DNA from: Jimgerdemannia flammicorona
Lineage: Eukaryota; Mucoromycota; Endogonomycetes; Endogonales; Endogonaceae
Assembly (NCBI GenBank): GCA_003990745.1
Contig: RBNI01000791.1
Coordinates: forward strand, 1-26,892
Reading direction: 5' to 3'
DNA length: 26,892 nt
Shown here one piece after another: positions 1-9,886 of this stretch. A program made the translations under genes and the position numbers. Each line of letters begins with the position of its first letter. Position 1 is the first letter of the stretch. The notes under the pieces are model-generated. The model saw nothing but the letters and a program-made list of their open reading frames with translations, was not told the DNA's origin and searched no databases.

Positions 1-458
1 ATGGAAGACGCCAGCTTATCAATACTAGTTTTGACCCCCCTCGCGCGCGGTTGTGGGATTCCCATATTTGGGACAGGTGAAACAAAATTTTGGACTTCCC
101 CATGCGCACCACACGCGCTTCATATTCAACCCTGCTGCCCCCAATGTCCAACCCTCCCCGTCATAATGAGTTCTCGATGTGAGGATTTGTAGTGGGCGAG
201 TGATTTCTATATATCATCCCCTTTTTTCAGCTACACGTTTTGATTTCTGTATTGACAGATGCGGATGCAGTACTCAATTTCGTGATTACCCTCAGAAAAG
301 CAAGAAAAAAAGGCGGGAGCCAGGACAGTTATGGATTGGGCAATTGACGTCGACCGAATGGCTGCAGCCAATTAAGGGGGTGTCGCTGACTCTCCACTAG
401 AGGTCATCATAGCCACTGTAATGGATACCGAAGTTTTCTTTCCACAACAATGTGTTAT
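1..458. other. No recognisable gene (left edge)
   Basis: Mixed-composition DNA with CpG dinucleotides and short open frames on both strands. None resembles a known protein and none has intron or start context that I can defend. It does not show the TA-rich decay of the transposon block to the right. Confidence 0.5.
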
Positions 459-478
459 AAAAAAAAAAAAAAAAAAAA
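459..478 (+). repeat. Poly-A run (20 A)
   Basis: A homopolymer of about 20 A. It could be a simple repeat or the tail of an old retroposed sequence, but I see no target duplication around it. A similar 23-A run lies at 1573-1595, and 11- to 12-A runs lie near 5501 and 5524. Confidence 0.8.
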
Positions 479-843
479 TCTACCCTCATTTAAAAACTCC
501 AGCATGAATTCCTATTTTTATTTTATTTTTTTTTTTCTTCATTGGCGGCATTTTGTGAATCTCGATATCTTCGATTTTAATATGAAAGGTACGGGCGGAC
601 AATCAAAAATGGTTGTCACAATCGGAGATTGTTCGGTTGATAATCGTGCACGTTCAAAATGGCGATTGGGAATAATCGCATTGGCTTACTCGTGTTTTGC
701 GATATTATGTACGAAAGAGGCTGAAAGGCGATTTTATTCAGAAGAGAGTCATTATAAGAAAAATAAAAGGGAGGGAGCCCTATATGTTGAACCTGAGTGT
801 GGGGCACGGACAAGACGATATGTGGCTTATGTTTACGTATCGA

Positions 844-933
844 CGTCAGCAATATTCGCGTCAGCAATATCTGCGTCATCAATGTCATCGTCATCAATGT
901 CACCGTCATCAATAGTAGCGTCATCAATTACAT
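844..933. repeat. 15-bp minisatellite, six units
   Basis: Six consecutive 15-bp units with consensus CGTCATCAATGTCAT. The first two carry CGTCAGCAATAT at the same place and the last bases of each unit vary. The period is a multiple of three, so the array stays open in several frames. On the plus strand it reads as Ser/Ala-rich; on the minus strand it reads as Asp/Ile-rich five-residue repeats (IDDAx/IADAx). It sits inside long but unconvincing open frames on both strands (plus 450-1124, minus 1138-833). I annotate the repeat and not a gene. Confidence 0.85.
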
Positions 934-1138
934 GTAATATAATCACGTTCTTGCCAAGTTCCAGAATTACATGCATACAAACAGAATGTCCAACTGACCA
1001 ACAAGTCGACTGCCGAAGCCCTCGGGCTCTTCCGTTGCTACCAAATGCAATACCTCGATGCGAGCCGCCCGTCATGGTTGCAGTCCCTTTGGCCCTACCA
1101 TATGATACAAATAGCAGAACATAAGGGCGGGTGTGCAT

Positions 1139-2065
1139 CTCAGAATATGAGCCTAATAAATTGATGCATATAGGAAAGCATCACCTCCTCGTTCCAATTG
1201 GCAAACTATGGTTCAAGTTATTAGGTGATAGCTAAAAAAGTAATGATTGCTTTTCAAAATACTATTGATCCTTCAGTCAATGTCTGCTATCTTTATTGAA
1301 TTGGAGTTTTGTCAAGAGATTTTTCTTGGGCTTCTATCTAGGTTGCGCAGAGGTCCTTTTACTGACAATAGAGGTAGAGTCTGTTAAGAGTATTTTATCA
1401 TATTTGTTGGGATAGCTTCGCAAAACACCTCTTACCAGACAAAGATAAAGTGGTGAAATCATGGAAGCCTACAAATTTGTCTATTCCTATTTTAACTAGG
1501 AATATTTATTTTAGATGCAAGTTAAAGCACAGGTAGGAAATGTATAGTTTATTTATCTTGAGTCAATGATTCAAAAAAAAAAAAAAAAAAAAAAATTGAG
1601 GGTGAACATTCTCTTTCATAAATGTTTGCAAAATACCTAGCAAACTGTCTTTTGTAGTATCTTTGATTCTAGGTATTTAACTTGAAAATTACAGAACAAT
1701 TTTTGAAGACATTGTGAATTGCACATAACTTTGAAGAATGTAATATCTTTTTGGTTTATCTATATATATGTAATGAGAGAGTGATTTACAGATATATTGT
1801 CAAAGCATTACGGATAGTCAATTATCTTGAGAAACCTGGGAAGGATGCAAGCCTAAAATACTACTTGAGATACATATAAGAATGACTACATATTACATGA
1901 GCTGCATGAAATAAGGGAGAGGAGAAAAGGACATGCTATTGCAAAAGAAAACCAATGAGTAGTATATACCAAAATTTTGGTGATTGCTGCCAAAACTGGA
2001 TTGGAATTATATAAATGCCACCAGACCTCATTTTGCACCAATTTATGCTGTCTTGCTGACCTTCC
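1139..2065. other. AT-rich intergenic DNA, no gene seen
   Basis: AT-rich sequence with frequent stops in all frames. It contains a 23-A homopolymer at 1573-1595. No coding, RNA or transposon signature was recognised. Confidence 0.5.
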
Positions 2066-5000
2066 TCAGGAGCTATTCTTTTCTGCCTTTATCTTCATCA
2101 AATTTCGCCAAATTTGAGCAATAGCCGCGTAACTCAATGGCCTCTTCAGCACATACAGCAGAAATACAGGATTATTCATAAACTCTAGCTCGACAATAAT
2201 CTCCTGCAACGACAATGGATGCATATCGGTGAGCCAGCATGTGAGTAAGGGGATTACTGCAGGAGCATTAGCAGATCTTAGGAAAGGGACCCCAGGTGTG
2301 GTACTCAAACGAGATTGATCTTAAAGGAACTGGCACTGTCATGGGCATAGTACAGTGTTCACAGCAAATTCAGAACTGATAATTTGTGCAAGTTGAGAAT
2401 TGTCGATAGTGCTTTCATGTGTTCTTGAATGCTCATTTCAATGAGGTCAGCATGCTTGAATATTGGGCCCAAGCAAATTGATAGATGGTTCAAAGATCTC
2501 ATTTCCCCCAATTTAGCACACTCGTTTATTATTGTGCCCAACCCTATTCTTGAGGCATTCAGCATGACCAAACTCTTACATTGAGGTATCTTGGTTCCAC
2601 CCTTGGCCTCATGTTCCACTATTTCGTCACTCAAAGAATCAACCCTCCCAAAGATCTGGGCTAGACAAGAGGACCTGGTTGTAGGGGATGGGCCTGCCAT
2701 CTGGGAAGGCTTGCGATAATGTGACAACAAAGGGCATTCCTCGTAATCAGCATTGAAGACAGCATTGCAATTGCAGCCATTTTGATATGTGTCCTCGGGA
2801 TCAGTGTCGGTTCTCTGACATCATCACCATAATCAAGTATCATGCTGCCTTATTCTACGTGATGCCGCTGCCAATACAATTATGTATACAACAAGTGATG
2901 TTTCGCTGTTCATGGCGTGAATTGCCAGCAAAGCGAGTTACATGGCTTCTCCTGTCACAGCAGTCAACATACTCACACATTGTATGTATGTCATATACTG
3001 GCTATATTATTTTTGGGAATGATTTTTCGATTACTCAGAAAAGCCACAATGGTTCAAATGTGATATTATTTATTAATATGGCAGATTTCCACAGCCAATA
3101 TTATATTAGTAAGGATGTTGCCTGCAATCTGCTTACAGTCAGCCAGGATGAAGCATTTGAGAGAGTTGAGATTGTTATAGAATTTGAGGAGTATAGAGTT
3201 CTTACAAGCACTTGTACAACACAGTGGTTATGGTCATGTGGGATTTCATAGGAGATGTCAAGTGACGATTAGTCTCTTTATCAGGACCAAGGTCATGGGA
3301 CTCCATAAATCCATCGACTTTGGTTTCTGTACCGAGACACAGGCTGATGACCATGGCGAGCAGCAGCTTGAGTGGCGAATATGTCTTCTCGGGCTCACCA
3401 TCATTGCTGAATACTCAGTAACCTCGAAATTGTTCTCCTAGTAGTATAAGTAGAGCTTGAAGATGGTGCTGCAAGGAGTCTTCGTTCTCTGTGGCCTGCA
3501 GTGGAGCTCTGACATGCTTGTTGATGCGAGTGGGAAGGGAAATGTCATAGAGGGGTGTATTGGGGGTGTGAATTATCTCACACGTGCTGTTTATGTAGAT
3601 CTATTGTGAATGCATGTAGTTTGGAATCTGGGTTGGGGAAGGAGGAGAGGTAGGCTAAATGAGAGTTCCATTAACCTCAAAGCAGATAGGGAACATTTGG
3701 CTCAATAAATAAAGCAATTTTGTATGCCATATCCTAGTGCCGCTAATTTTATTGATATATCCTTAACCCATGCAAACTCACATTCAAGCAGTTGGACAGT
3801 ATAACCCATAAAACAAATCGAGTGAATAGATACAAATAGTATATATGATGTTATATATTCTGCAATACATGCTATCGACACTTCAAGTGCTCCCTTAATT
3901 CAAGTGAGATTTGCCTATATAAAGAAAATTCAACTGCTTGCACTGCTCGATCACATTCTCTATAGACACTTGATTCATCTCAGTTGCCTCTCCTATAATG
4001 TCATCATGCTGGATGGAAAGGGTTGCAAAAAATGAATAATGATTCCACCCTTTCATATCTATGATGCCCTCACCTGTGAGATGGATATCGGGTTGCTGTA
4101 TTTCAAAATGACAGAGCTTCTGGACATAGGTGGCACCATGGGCGAGGAGCCGATTCATAACATTCATGACTCGGTGTGGTGAGGTGTGGGCATGAGTCAA
4201 TAAGATGGCATAGGGAGTCTTCAGAAATATCTCGTATGCTCTCAGATGTTGTAATATAAGTTTGCTGAGGTTGTAGTAATGATTGACAAGCCCCAATACT
4301 ACAGAGGTTGGGGCAGTCGATGATGACTAGCTACACAAAATCCAGGTACCAGACTTGCAAACCCTGTTCCAAGAGATAGGTCATTATGTGTAGATTAAAT
4401 AAATCGAGTGTTTGCAGTTTCGGAAGGGTGAAGATACCATCATAAATGACTTTGGCAGTTATTTGGTATGTACTGAAATACCTGGCTTTCAGTGTGAGGT
4501 TCTGGGAAACTCTTGTATATTATATCATCTCTGGAGAAATCTGAACTTGAATCTACTATCAGTGAAGATAGATTTTGAGAAGGCTCAGACAAAATTGCCT
4601 GCAAGATATCTAAGTAAGGTTCTCAAGGATATGTCAACCCATTGCATTCATAGAGAGTGATATCGATGCACTGAAGCTGTGAAGGATGGAAAAGCTTGGT
4701 GATAAATAGACCAGGGCTACGAAGTTGTGTTGCATGATTTCCACATCGTTATGCGGGACGAATAGTCAAATAATTTTAATATAACTGATGCGATCAACAT
4801 GGTCTTGCACCACCCTTTTGCACTCAGATGCAATGAGTATATGAGCTGCTCCAAAACTTTGAAATCAAACTCGCAAACATATTCAGATATTCTCCCAGAG
4901 TAGCAGAAGGGCAGCGGCTCGCCAGCCCTGTGAGACGAATATGTCGGTACAGGTAAAGTGATGGATGATGCTCTTTCTGGGAAATACTTTAAGTTTTCGA

Positions 5001-5073
5001 AGGGTAGAATTGATGCTACCATGATGAGATTAGAAGGTTGTATATAGTTCCCGAAGAGTGACGGCACAGTCAA
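2066..5073 (-). pseudogene. Broken F-box/LRR-like gene
   Basis: Several consecutive minus-strand stretches look like one fungal F-box/leucine-rich-repeat protein read in changing frames. Near the upstream end (about 4960-4915) is a stretch containing LYRHIRLTG, typical of the segment after the F-box in fungal F-box proteins. Further on come LRR-like strings: QLQCIDITLYECNGL (about 4690-4640), LPKLQTLDLFNL (about 4425-4390), LVIIDCPNLCSIG (about 4330-4290), LNSLKCFILADCKQIAG (about 3170-3120), and KSLVMLNASRIGLGTIINE plus LHKLSVLNLL (2575-2360). The longest open pieces are 5073-4717, 4296-3895, 2730-2359 and 2308-2066. Frames shift and stops fall inside the LRR text. Introns could explain some breaks, but I could not build a clean exon chain, so decay is more likely. 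Such proteins normally serve as substrate adaptors of SCF ubiquitin ligases. The family assignment rests on pattern only; the exact ends are uncertain. Confidence 0.4.
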
Positions 5074-6172
5074 TCATTTACAAATGGACACCCACATGAC
5101 CTAACTCAAAGCCCAAAGCCCAAGCCCTATCCGGTGTGTGGAAAGCCAATCAATTCAACATCCACTCTAGAAATGTAGTATGTCAACGGTTGTATTGCCA
5201 GTTATTGCTAAGGACAACGATTGGATGTATGACATGTCATTATTCTTTGCAGGAAGGGCACACCATAATGGACCATCTCATTAGCCATCAGGGCAGACAT
5301 GTACACCAGATCTGAGAGCTCTTGTGGGAAGAACTGTTGTGCCAGAGATTCTACAATTGTTTTGTCATTAATGACATGTTGCCTAAGTTGATGTCACATG
5401 GAGTTGAATGAAATGAAGGGTTTATCAGGGTGAAACGGGCTCAATCAGTGCATGGAAAATTATACTAAAGTCAGCAAAAAGGAATACAAATTGGGAGAGG
5501 AAAAAAAAAAATGCCAATGACACAAAAAAAAAAAATTCACCCCTTACGATGGTGTTCAAGCTAAACCTACCTGTCCACCAAAACACTCTACATTGCCCTA
5601 ATTATTTGTTTTGCGGCGAGCATGCACTGCGAATGCAGCCAGATCCTCCGCCACCTACTCGAAGATTATGTGTGATCTTGAGGGGCGATGGTGATGGTGA
5701 TGTCGTGGTTAGTTGAAAAGTTTCTTGACACTGAGTGTCAGCATAAGGAGTATATATTAAATATGCATATATGCATGCAACCCCCACGCTACCATTGTCC
5801 CAAAAACACATACCAAACAAGCCTGAATGACGCACGCGGCCTCGGCCAGCATGCACGCACCTATCCCGACCCCCACGCTACATCAACGACAATCGTCACC
5901 TGATCGGATCCGCCGCCCAGCGTCACTGCCATTTTGACAGGCTCGTAAAATCCCATCGTAAGAAGCTCTGCCTCGTTACTTGAAGGGCTATGAAAAATTT
6001 GACTGGCCTGCCAACACCGCCATCTGCTTGAACCACAACCAGTACTAATTGCAATCCGGAATCGCTTAGTCCAGCGTCAATGTCACATCTTGCCTATGGA
6101 AGGCGCCCCAGATGAAATTACCCCACAAGTTAGCTCGACGCCCACACGGGTGAGGTAGGGGAGGAGAATAGG
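5074..6172. other. No recognisable gene
   Basis: Non-coding by inspection. It contains two A-runs (about 5501-5511 and 5524-5535) and a moderately GC- and CpG-rich part from about 5800 onward. Short open frames on both strands near 5602-5903 overlap one another and resemble nothing I know. Confidence 0.45.
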
Positions 6173-6460
6173 TCATGCTTCTGGTATTATGAACGGCACC
6201 GAGTCTAACAGGACGACGAGAGGAAATTCCATCGCTGTCGCAAAAATAACCATAACCACAATCGCTTCGCCTACTTTACTATCATCCAGAATGAAGCCAT
6301 TTTCAGGAACAAGGGCAGGTGTGCGGTAAGGTAAGAGTTTGATGGCCACGGGATAGGAATGGAAATGTAGTAGAAGGGGGGTAGGAATCTGCATCACCGC
6401 TGAAATTTTTTTATTAGGATGATTGCTGTTACTAGGGCAAGAGGACGATGAAAACAACAT
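6173..6460 (-). CDS. Hypothetical short ORF with hydrophobic C-terminus
   Basis: A 95-codon open frame. Its N-terminal half is Ser/Pro/Asn-rich. The C-terminal half has a hydrophobic stretch (VGEAIVVMVIFATAMEFPLVVLL) that could be one membrane segment or simply the core of a lost domain. I do not recognise a family. There is no supporting neighbour, no clear promoter and no intron signal, so it may be a chance frame or an exon remnant. Confidence 0.15.
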   Translation of the reverse strand: MLFSSSSCPSNSNHPNKKISAVMQIPTPLLLHFHSYPVAIKLLPYRTPALVPENGFILDDSKVGEAIVVMVIFATAMEFPLVVLLDSVPFIIPEA

Positions 6461-6965
6461 GGAGATATAGACTGGAACAGGATTATTGTCACTAGGTTTT
6501 GGTCCCTCTTTTCTTTATAACTTTTATTTGATTTTAATGAATATGGTTGCGATGCTTTATTATATATCAAAGTAATAAAGAGTTACGCCGAATTACGTTT
6601 GGGTACCTAGTTCAAGTGTATTAGAGTGTTGGTTTTGATTATTGCTGTGAAATCCGAGTCATTGCCGAACTCAATATTGGCCACGAATGCAGTGAGCTAA
6701 AAACTACCATTCTTGCACGAGTGGGGTTGGTAAGTGCATGTGACGAGCGAGCCTAATAGTACTAAATTGTATAAAAAATAAAATAAAACGAAATAAGCAA
6801 AATAAAACACTTACCCGGTATGGCACATGGAGCGAGGTGAGGCATGGCATGGTCCTTCGTAGAAAATAAGTCACTGGACAAAAAGGAGAGTGCGAACAAA
6901 GTTGAAATATACATACATACATACAGTCATGCAGAAGCTAGAGATTACAGCATGACTGTATTTAT
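6461..6965. other. No gene; short ATAC microsatellite
   Basis: AT-rich spacer with a short (ATAC)n tract of about five units at about 6908-6926. No coding or RNA signature was seen. Confidence 0.5.
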
Positions 6966-7370
6966 TCAGTGGCTCGTGGCCATGGTTATGTAGGCGGGTT
7001 TAGAATAGTACATCAAGAAGCTGCAACGTTTGCTAGAAAATTGACTCTGTTTAACGATCTCCGCGATCACCACCCTAATGGCCCTTGTAAGCTCATGCCA
7101 TCTACTCTTGAACAAATCGGTGTCCTCAGACGAGACGGACATGACGGTTCGGCCTCGTCGAACACCTTCTCCTTTGCGGTGTCCTCGGCAGCCTCCTTCT
7201 CCGCATGGTTGGCCCCGTCGTCGTTCACGATCGTCGCGTTGATCCGCACCACAATCTTGTAGTGCCTTCTCGTACTTAGGCTTGTCCCCTCGAATGATGC
7301 TTTTCGCTGTCTCCTCCTCCACTAGTTTCGGCTTCTTTGCCTCCGCCTTGTCCGCTTGGCAACGTTAATC
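6966..7370 (-). pseudogene. GC-rich coding-like relic, Lys/Glu-rich, unknown family
   Basis: A patch clearly richer in G+C than its surroundings. Minus-strand text with protein-like composition appears piecewise in different frames: a Lys/Glu-rich segment (ADKAEAKKPKLVEEETAKS, about 7350-7300), then in another frame KIVVRINATIVNDDGANH and an acidic EKEAAEDTAKEKVFDEAEP stretch (7260-7140), then back in the first frame SSEDTDLFKSRWHELTRAIR (about 7115-7060). The pattern suggests a once-open gene carrying small indels. I do not recognise the protein. An annotator taking only the 118-codon frame 7322-6966 would get a scrambled middle section. Confidence 0.3.
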
Positions 7371-7474
7371 ATAGAAAGGTGAATATGTGAGTATCGTATC
7401 TGCTTGTGCCATTTACCAATGATAGGTGCCAGATTGGGTCATGAATGCAGGTTCGTTCACCCGAATCCTTGGTG

Positions 7475-7569
7475 ATAGACCATCTAATCTCAAGATTGGA
7501 GATCAAGTATTAGTCTGAAAAAGTATAATCAAAACAAACTTTGCCACCAAACTAGAGTCTAAATAGAAA
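7475..7569 (+). pseudogene. Older retroelement relic, integrase C-terminal (GPY/F-like) start
   Basis: The plus-strand frame reads DRPSNLKIGDQVLV, then a stop, then KSIIKTNFATKLESK. This resembles the C-terminal GPY/F module of retroelement integrases, where a 'K-G-D-V-L-V' strand precedes a 'K-L-x-x-K-W-x-G-P-Y' motif. The frame resumes at 24040 after the chromovirus insertion. Across the junction it reads K-stop-K-E-S-Y, explained by single transitions from K-W-E-G-P-Y. The remnant begins abruptly near 7475; I find no integrase core upstream. This is the left half of the target into which the chromovirus inserted. Confidence 0.45.
7565..7569 (+). repeat. Target-site duplication of the chromovirus (left copy)
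   Basis: AGAAA directly before the LTR start at 7570. The identical AGAAA occurs at 24040-24044 directly after the right LTR. Five base pairs is a usual duplication length for Ty3/Gypsy integrases. Confidence 0.85.
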
Positions 7570-9562
7570 TATAAGAGGGTACTTTATTAGAGTACTGTTA
7601 TATAGTTCTGAAAGAGTTTTCTGGAAGTTCTGGATATTCTAAGATCAATTTCATATGGAGTACATCCTCTATGCTTATTGATTTCAAGATTGTATTGACA
7701 TCTTAACCAAAATCCTTTTTTAGACTTGTTCTGGATGTTCAGAATTTTCTTTATTTTCAGAAGTTCAAGAAACTAAGACCAGCTTAGTTGAATTGGCATA
7801 TCACTGTAGACAATACCTAATTAGGCAATTTCAGGATCTAGTTAGGAGTGGGATCTAATATAGTATAGATTTACTTAAGAGTGATTTGTGGGTTATTAAA
7901 TAGGTTTATTTGCTATTAATAATATTACTAATACTAGAAGTAATGTGTAAAGAGATATTTGTGTAGAGAAGTGTTTGTGTCTGTATTCTTTTCTGTATTC
8001 TTGTCTGTGTTTCTGAGGTCTGAGAGAGTGGGTATTTATACTAATGGGAAGCTATCTGACTATACTAGATATAGATATAGTACTTAGTGCTTTGATGAGT
8101 TAGAATGCAGTTATATAGTACAAGTGTAAACTGATATATCAAGAGATTAACTAACTGCTGAGTCAGTATATAGTCATATAGTATAAGGTTAATCTAACTA
8201 TACTAATGACTGCTAAGCTATTTATAGATTTAGAGGCTATCTGGATATTCTTCAATGAGGTCACCATTGATGATATTATTTCTAATGAAGTAGTTACTTA
8301 GAAAGAGTAGTTCTTGAATCATATCTCCTTGTTCATTTATAGTAGTATATTAGAATTATATTATTGTTCTATAGGATAACATCATCTGTCTCATATACTG
8401 AATATGGTGTTGGTGAGTAGAAAAGAGATGTATTATCTTTGCTTTTATTAGATTCACTATCAGTATATCTTTAGTAAGTTATAGCACTATATATGTATGA
8501 TAGAATTATAGTATACTGGTAGCTGTGCTTTATTTTATTCATACTCAGGAGGTAGAATTGTTGATTCAATCTCAAGAGTTATCTAGAGATACAAGTTGTG
8601 TTCTTCAGTCTCTTTATTATAGTTAAAGTAATCAGATATAGATATAGGTTGATACTTATACATACTAGTAGTTATTGTCTTATATGTAATTATGAACTAT
8701 TGTAAGTTTATTAGTAAAGTTGGCAGAGTGATCAGTATTGGCAGAGATTCTTGGCTGGAGGTCATATCAGTATCAGAGAGATCATTGTCTTCTGCTTCAT
8801 CATTGTTGAACTAGATTATATTATAGACATCCTTCATAGTATATCTAATTTAGGACATTTACAGGATATGATCATTGGGGTATAAGAAGGGTCTGTCTGT
8901 AGTTTGGACATACTTGATATACTTATGGTTGAGTTCTTATATGTACCATATCATTGATTTGGTCATAGATTAGAGTGGCAACCATTTCAGTGATAGTAAC
9001 TCAGAGGTAGGAAATAAAGATACTGTACTTGAAAAAGAGTTCTTAGTATTTGTGAGCAATAGGTTTCTGGTGTTGAGATATTTTAGTAATATCTATATTA
9101 TAGTAGTGATTAACCATATCTTCTAGAAGACAGCTGACCTGATAATAGCTTGAGATTTGTTCAATTTAGTAGACCTTACTAAGTATGTTCAGGGTATTCC
9201 ATTGAGCTTCTATGAAATAGTGGGGTGCTAGACTATGGATATTCATAAGAGGTAGGGGAGCTATAGCTTCATTAATAACAGCATTCCAAATATCAGCATA
9301 GATATAGTTGTAGATTTCAGTAATTATAACTGGGTATATATTTGAGAGTTATAGTTATTTGTTTGATTTGTTGTAGTTCTCTGTTTTGACATATAGTGTA
9401 TTCAGTATATATGCTTTTGGTCCTGATTAATAAGGTTCCATTTATGTAAATCTTATGTTCTGTAACTTTGAGTTGACTCAGCTTCATGATCTTGTATATA
9501 ATTTCCAAATTTATTCTAAGAGTGATATACAATTTTGGTGGCTTGGAGGTTGTATACTTACA
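7570..9562 (-). repeat. 3' LTR of the chromovirus
   Basis: Aligns over its whole length with 22016-24039. The plus-strand start TATAAGAG corresponds to TGTAAGAG in the other LTR (a TpG-to-TpA change). The plus-strand end is ACTTACA, giving terminal inverted repeats TGTAAG/CTTACA. Differences from the other LTR are mostly transitions at TpG/CpA, plus small indels, including about 20 bp missing near 7640 and 2 bp missing inside the LTR ORF relic. Confidence 0.9.
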
Positions 9563-9577
9563 ACTCTCCCCTTCTTA
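9563..9577 (-). other. Polypurine tract
   Basis: Read on the minus strand, AAGAAGGGGAGAGT lies immediately upstream of the 3' LTR start TGTAAG. This is where plus-strand DNA synthesis is primed in LTR elements. It fixes both the element's orientation and the LTR boundary. Confidence 0.8.
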
Positions 9578-9788
9578 GCTTTTGACATCCTTATTAAGGT
9601 CTTCTAATTTAATTTAGTATTATTATACTATTTGGATGATCAAAAGTCAGATAGTGTCTATTTTTCTCAAAAAGTGGTATACTCATAGTACAGTTGTCTA
9701 ATATATTAAATTCATATATTAAAGGGTCATGTGTTTGATGCTATATACTGGAAGTGATTCAGACATCATTTATTGCTAAAGAATTTTC
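9578..9788 (-). other. Chromovirus 3' non-coding segment, distal part
   Basis: AT-rich internal sequence between the LINE insertion site and the polypurine tract. It continues from 15739-15945, the part on the other side of the LINE. No coding frame was seen. Confidence 0.6.
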
Positions 9789-9801
9789 TCTAAGGAATTT
9801 T
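9789..9801 (+). repeat. Target-site duplication of LINE copy 1 (left copy)
   Basis: TCTAAGGAATTTT, repeated exactly at 15726-15738. The right end of this copy runs into the poly-T tract, so its last bases are ambiguous. Length and variability fit target-primed reverse transcription. Confidence 0.85.
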
Positions 9802-9886
9802 TTTTTTTTTTTTTTTTATAGTCTCTTGGACTCATCCTTTATTATACCCATCTATCCTTTATAATACAATACAATGAGCCCACCCC

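Noticed and set aside
450..1124. A 224-codon plus-strand open frame as a gene
   Set aside because: It starts in a poly-A run, its Ser-rich part is the 15-bp minisatellite, and no part resembles a known protein. The opposite strand is also open over much of it.
833..1138. A pentapeptide-repeat protein on the minus strand
   Set aside because: Only six units made by a DNA minisatellite, without the A(D/N)LxX spacing kept through the unit, and the rest of the frame is featureless.
459..1595. SINE-like elements ending in the poly-A runs at 459-478 and 1573-1595
   Set aside because: No target duplications, no internal Pol III boxes and no shared body upstream of the two runs were found.
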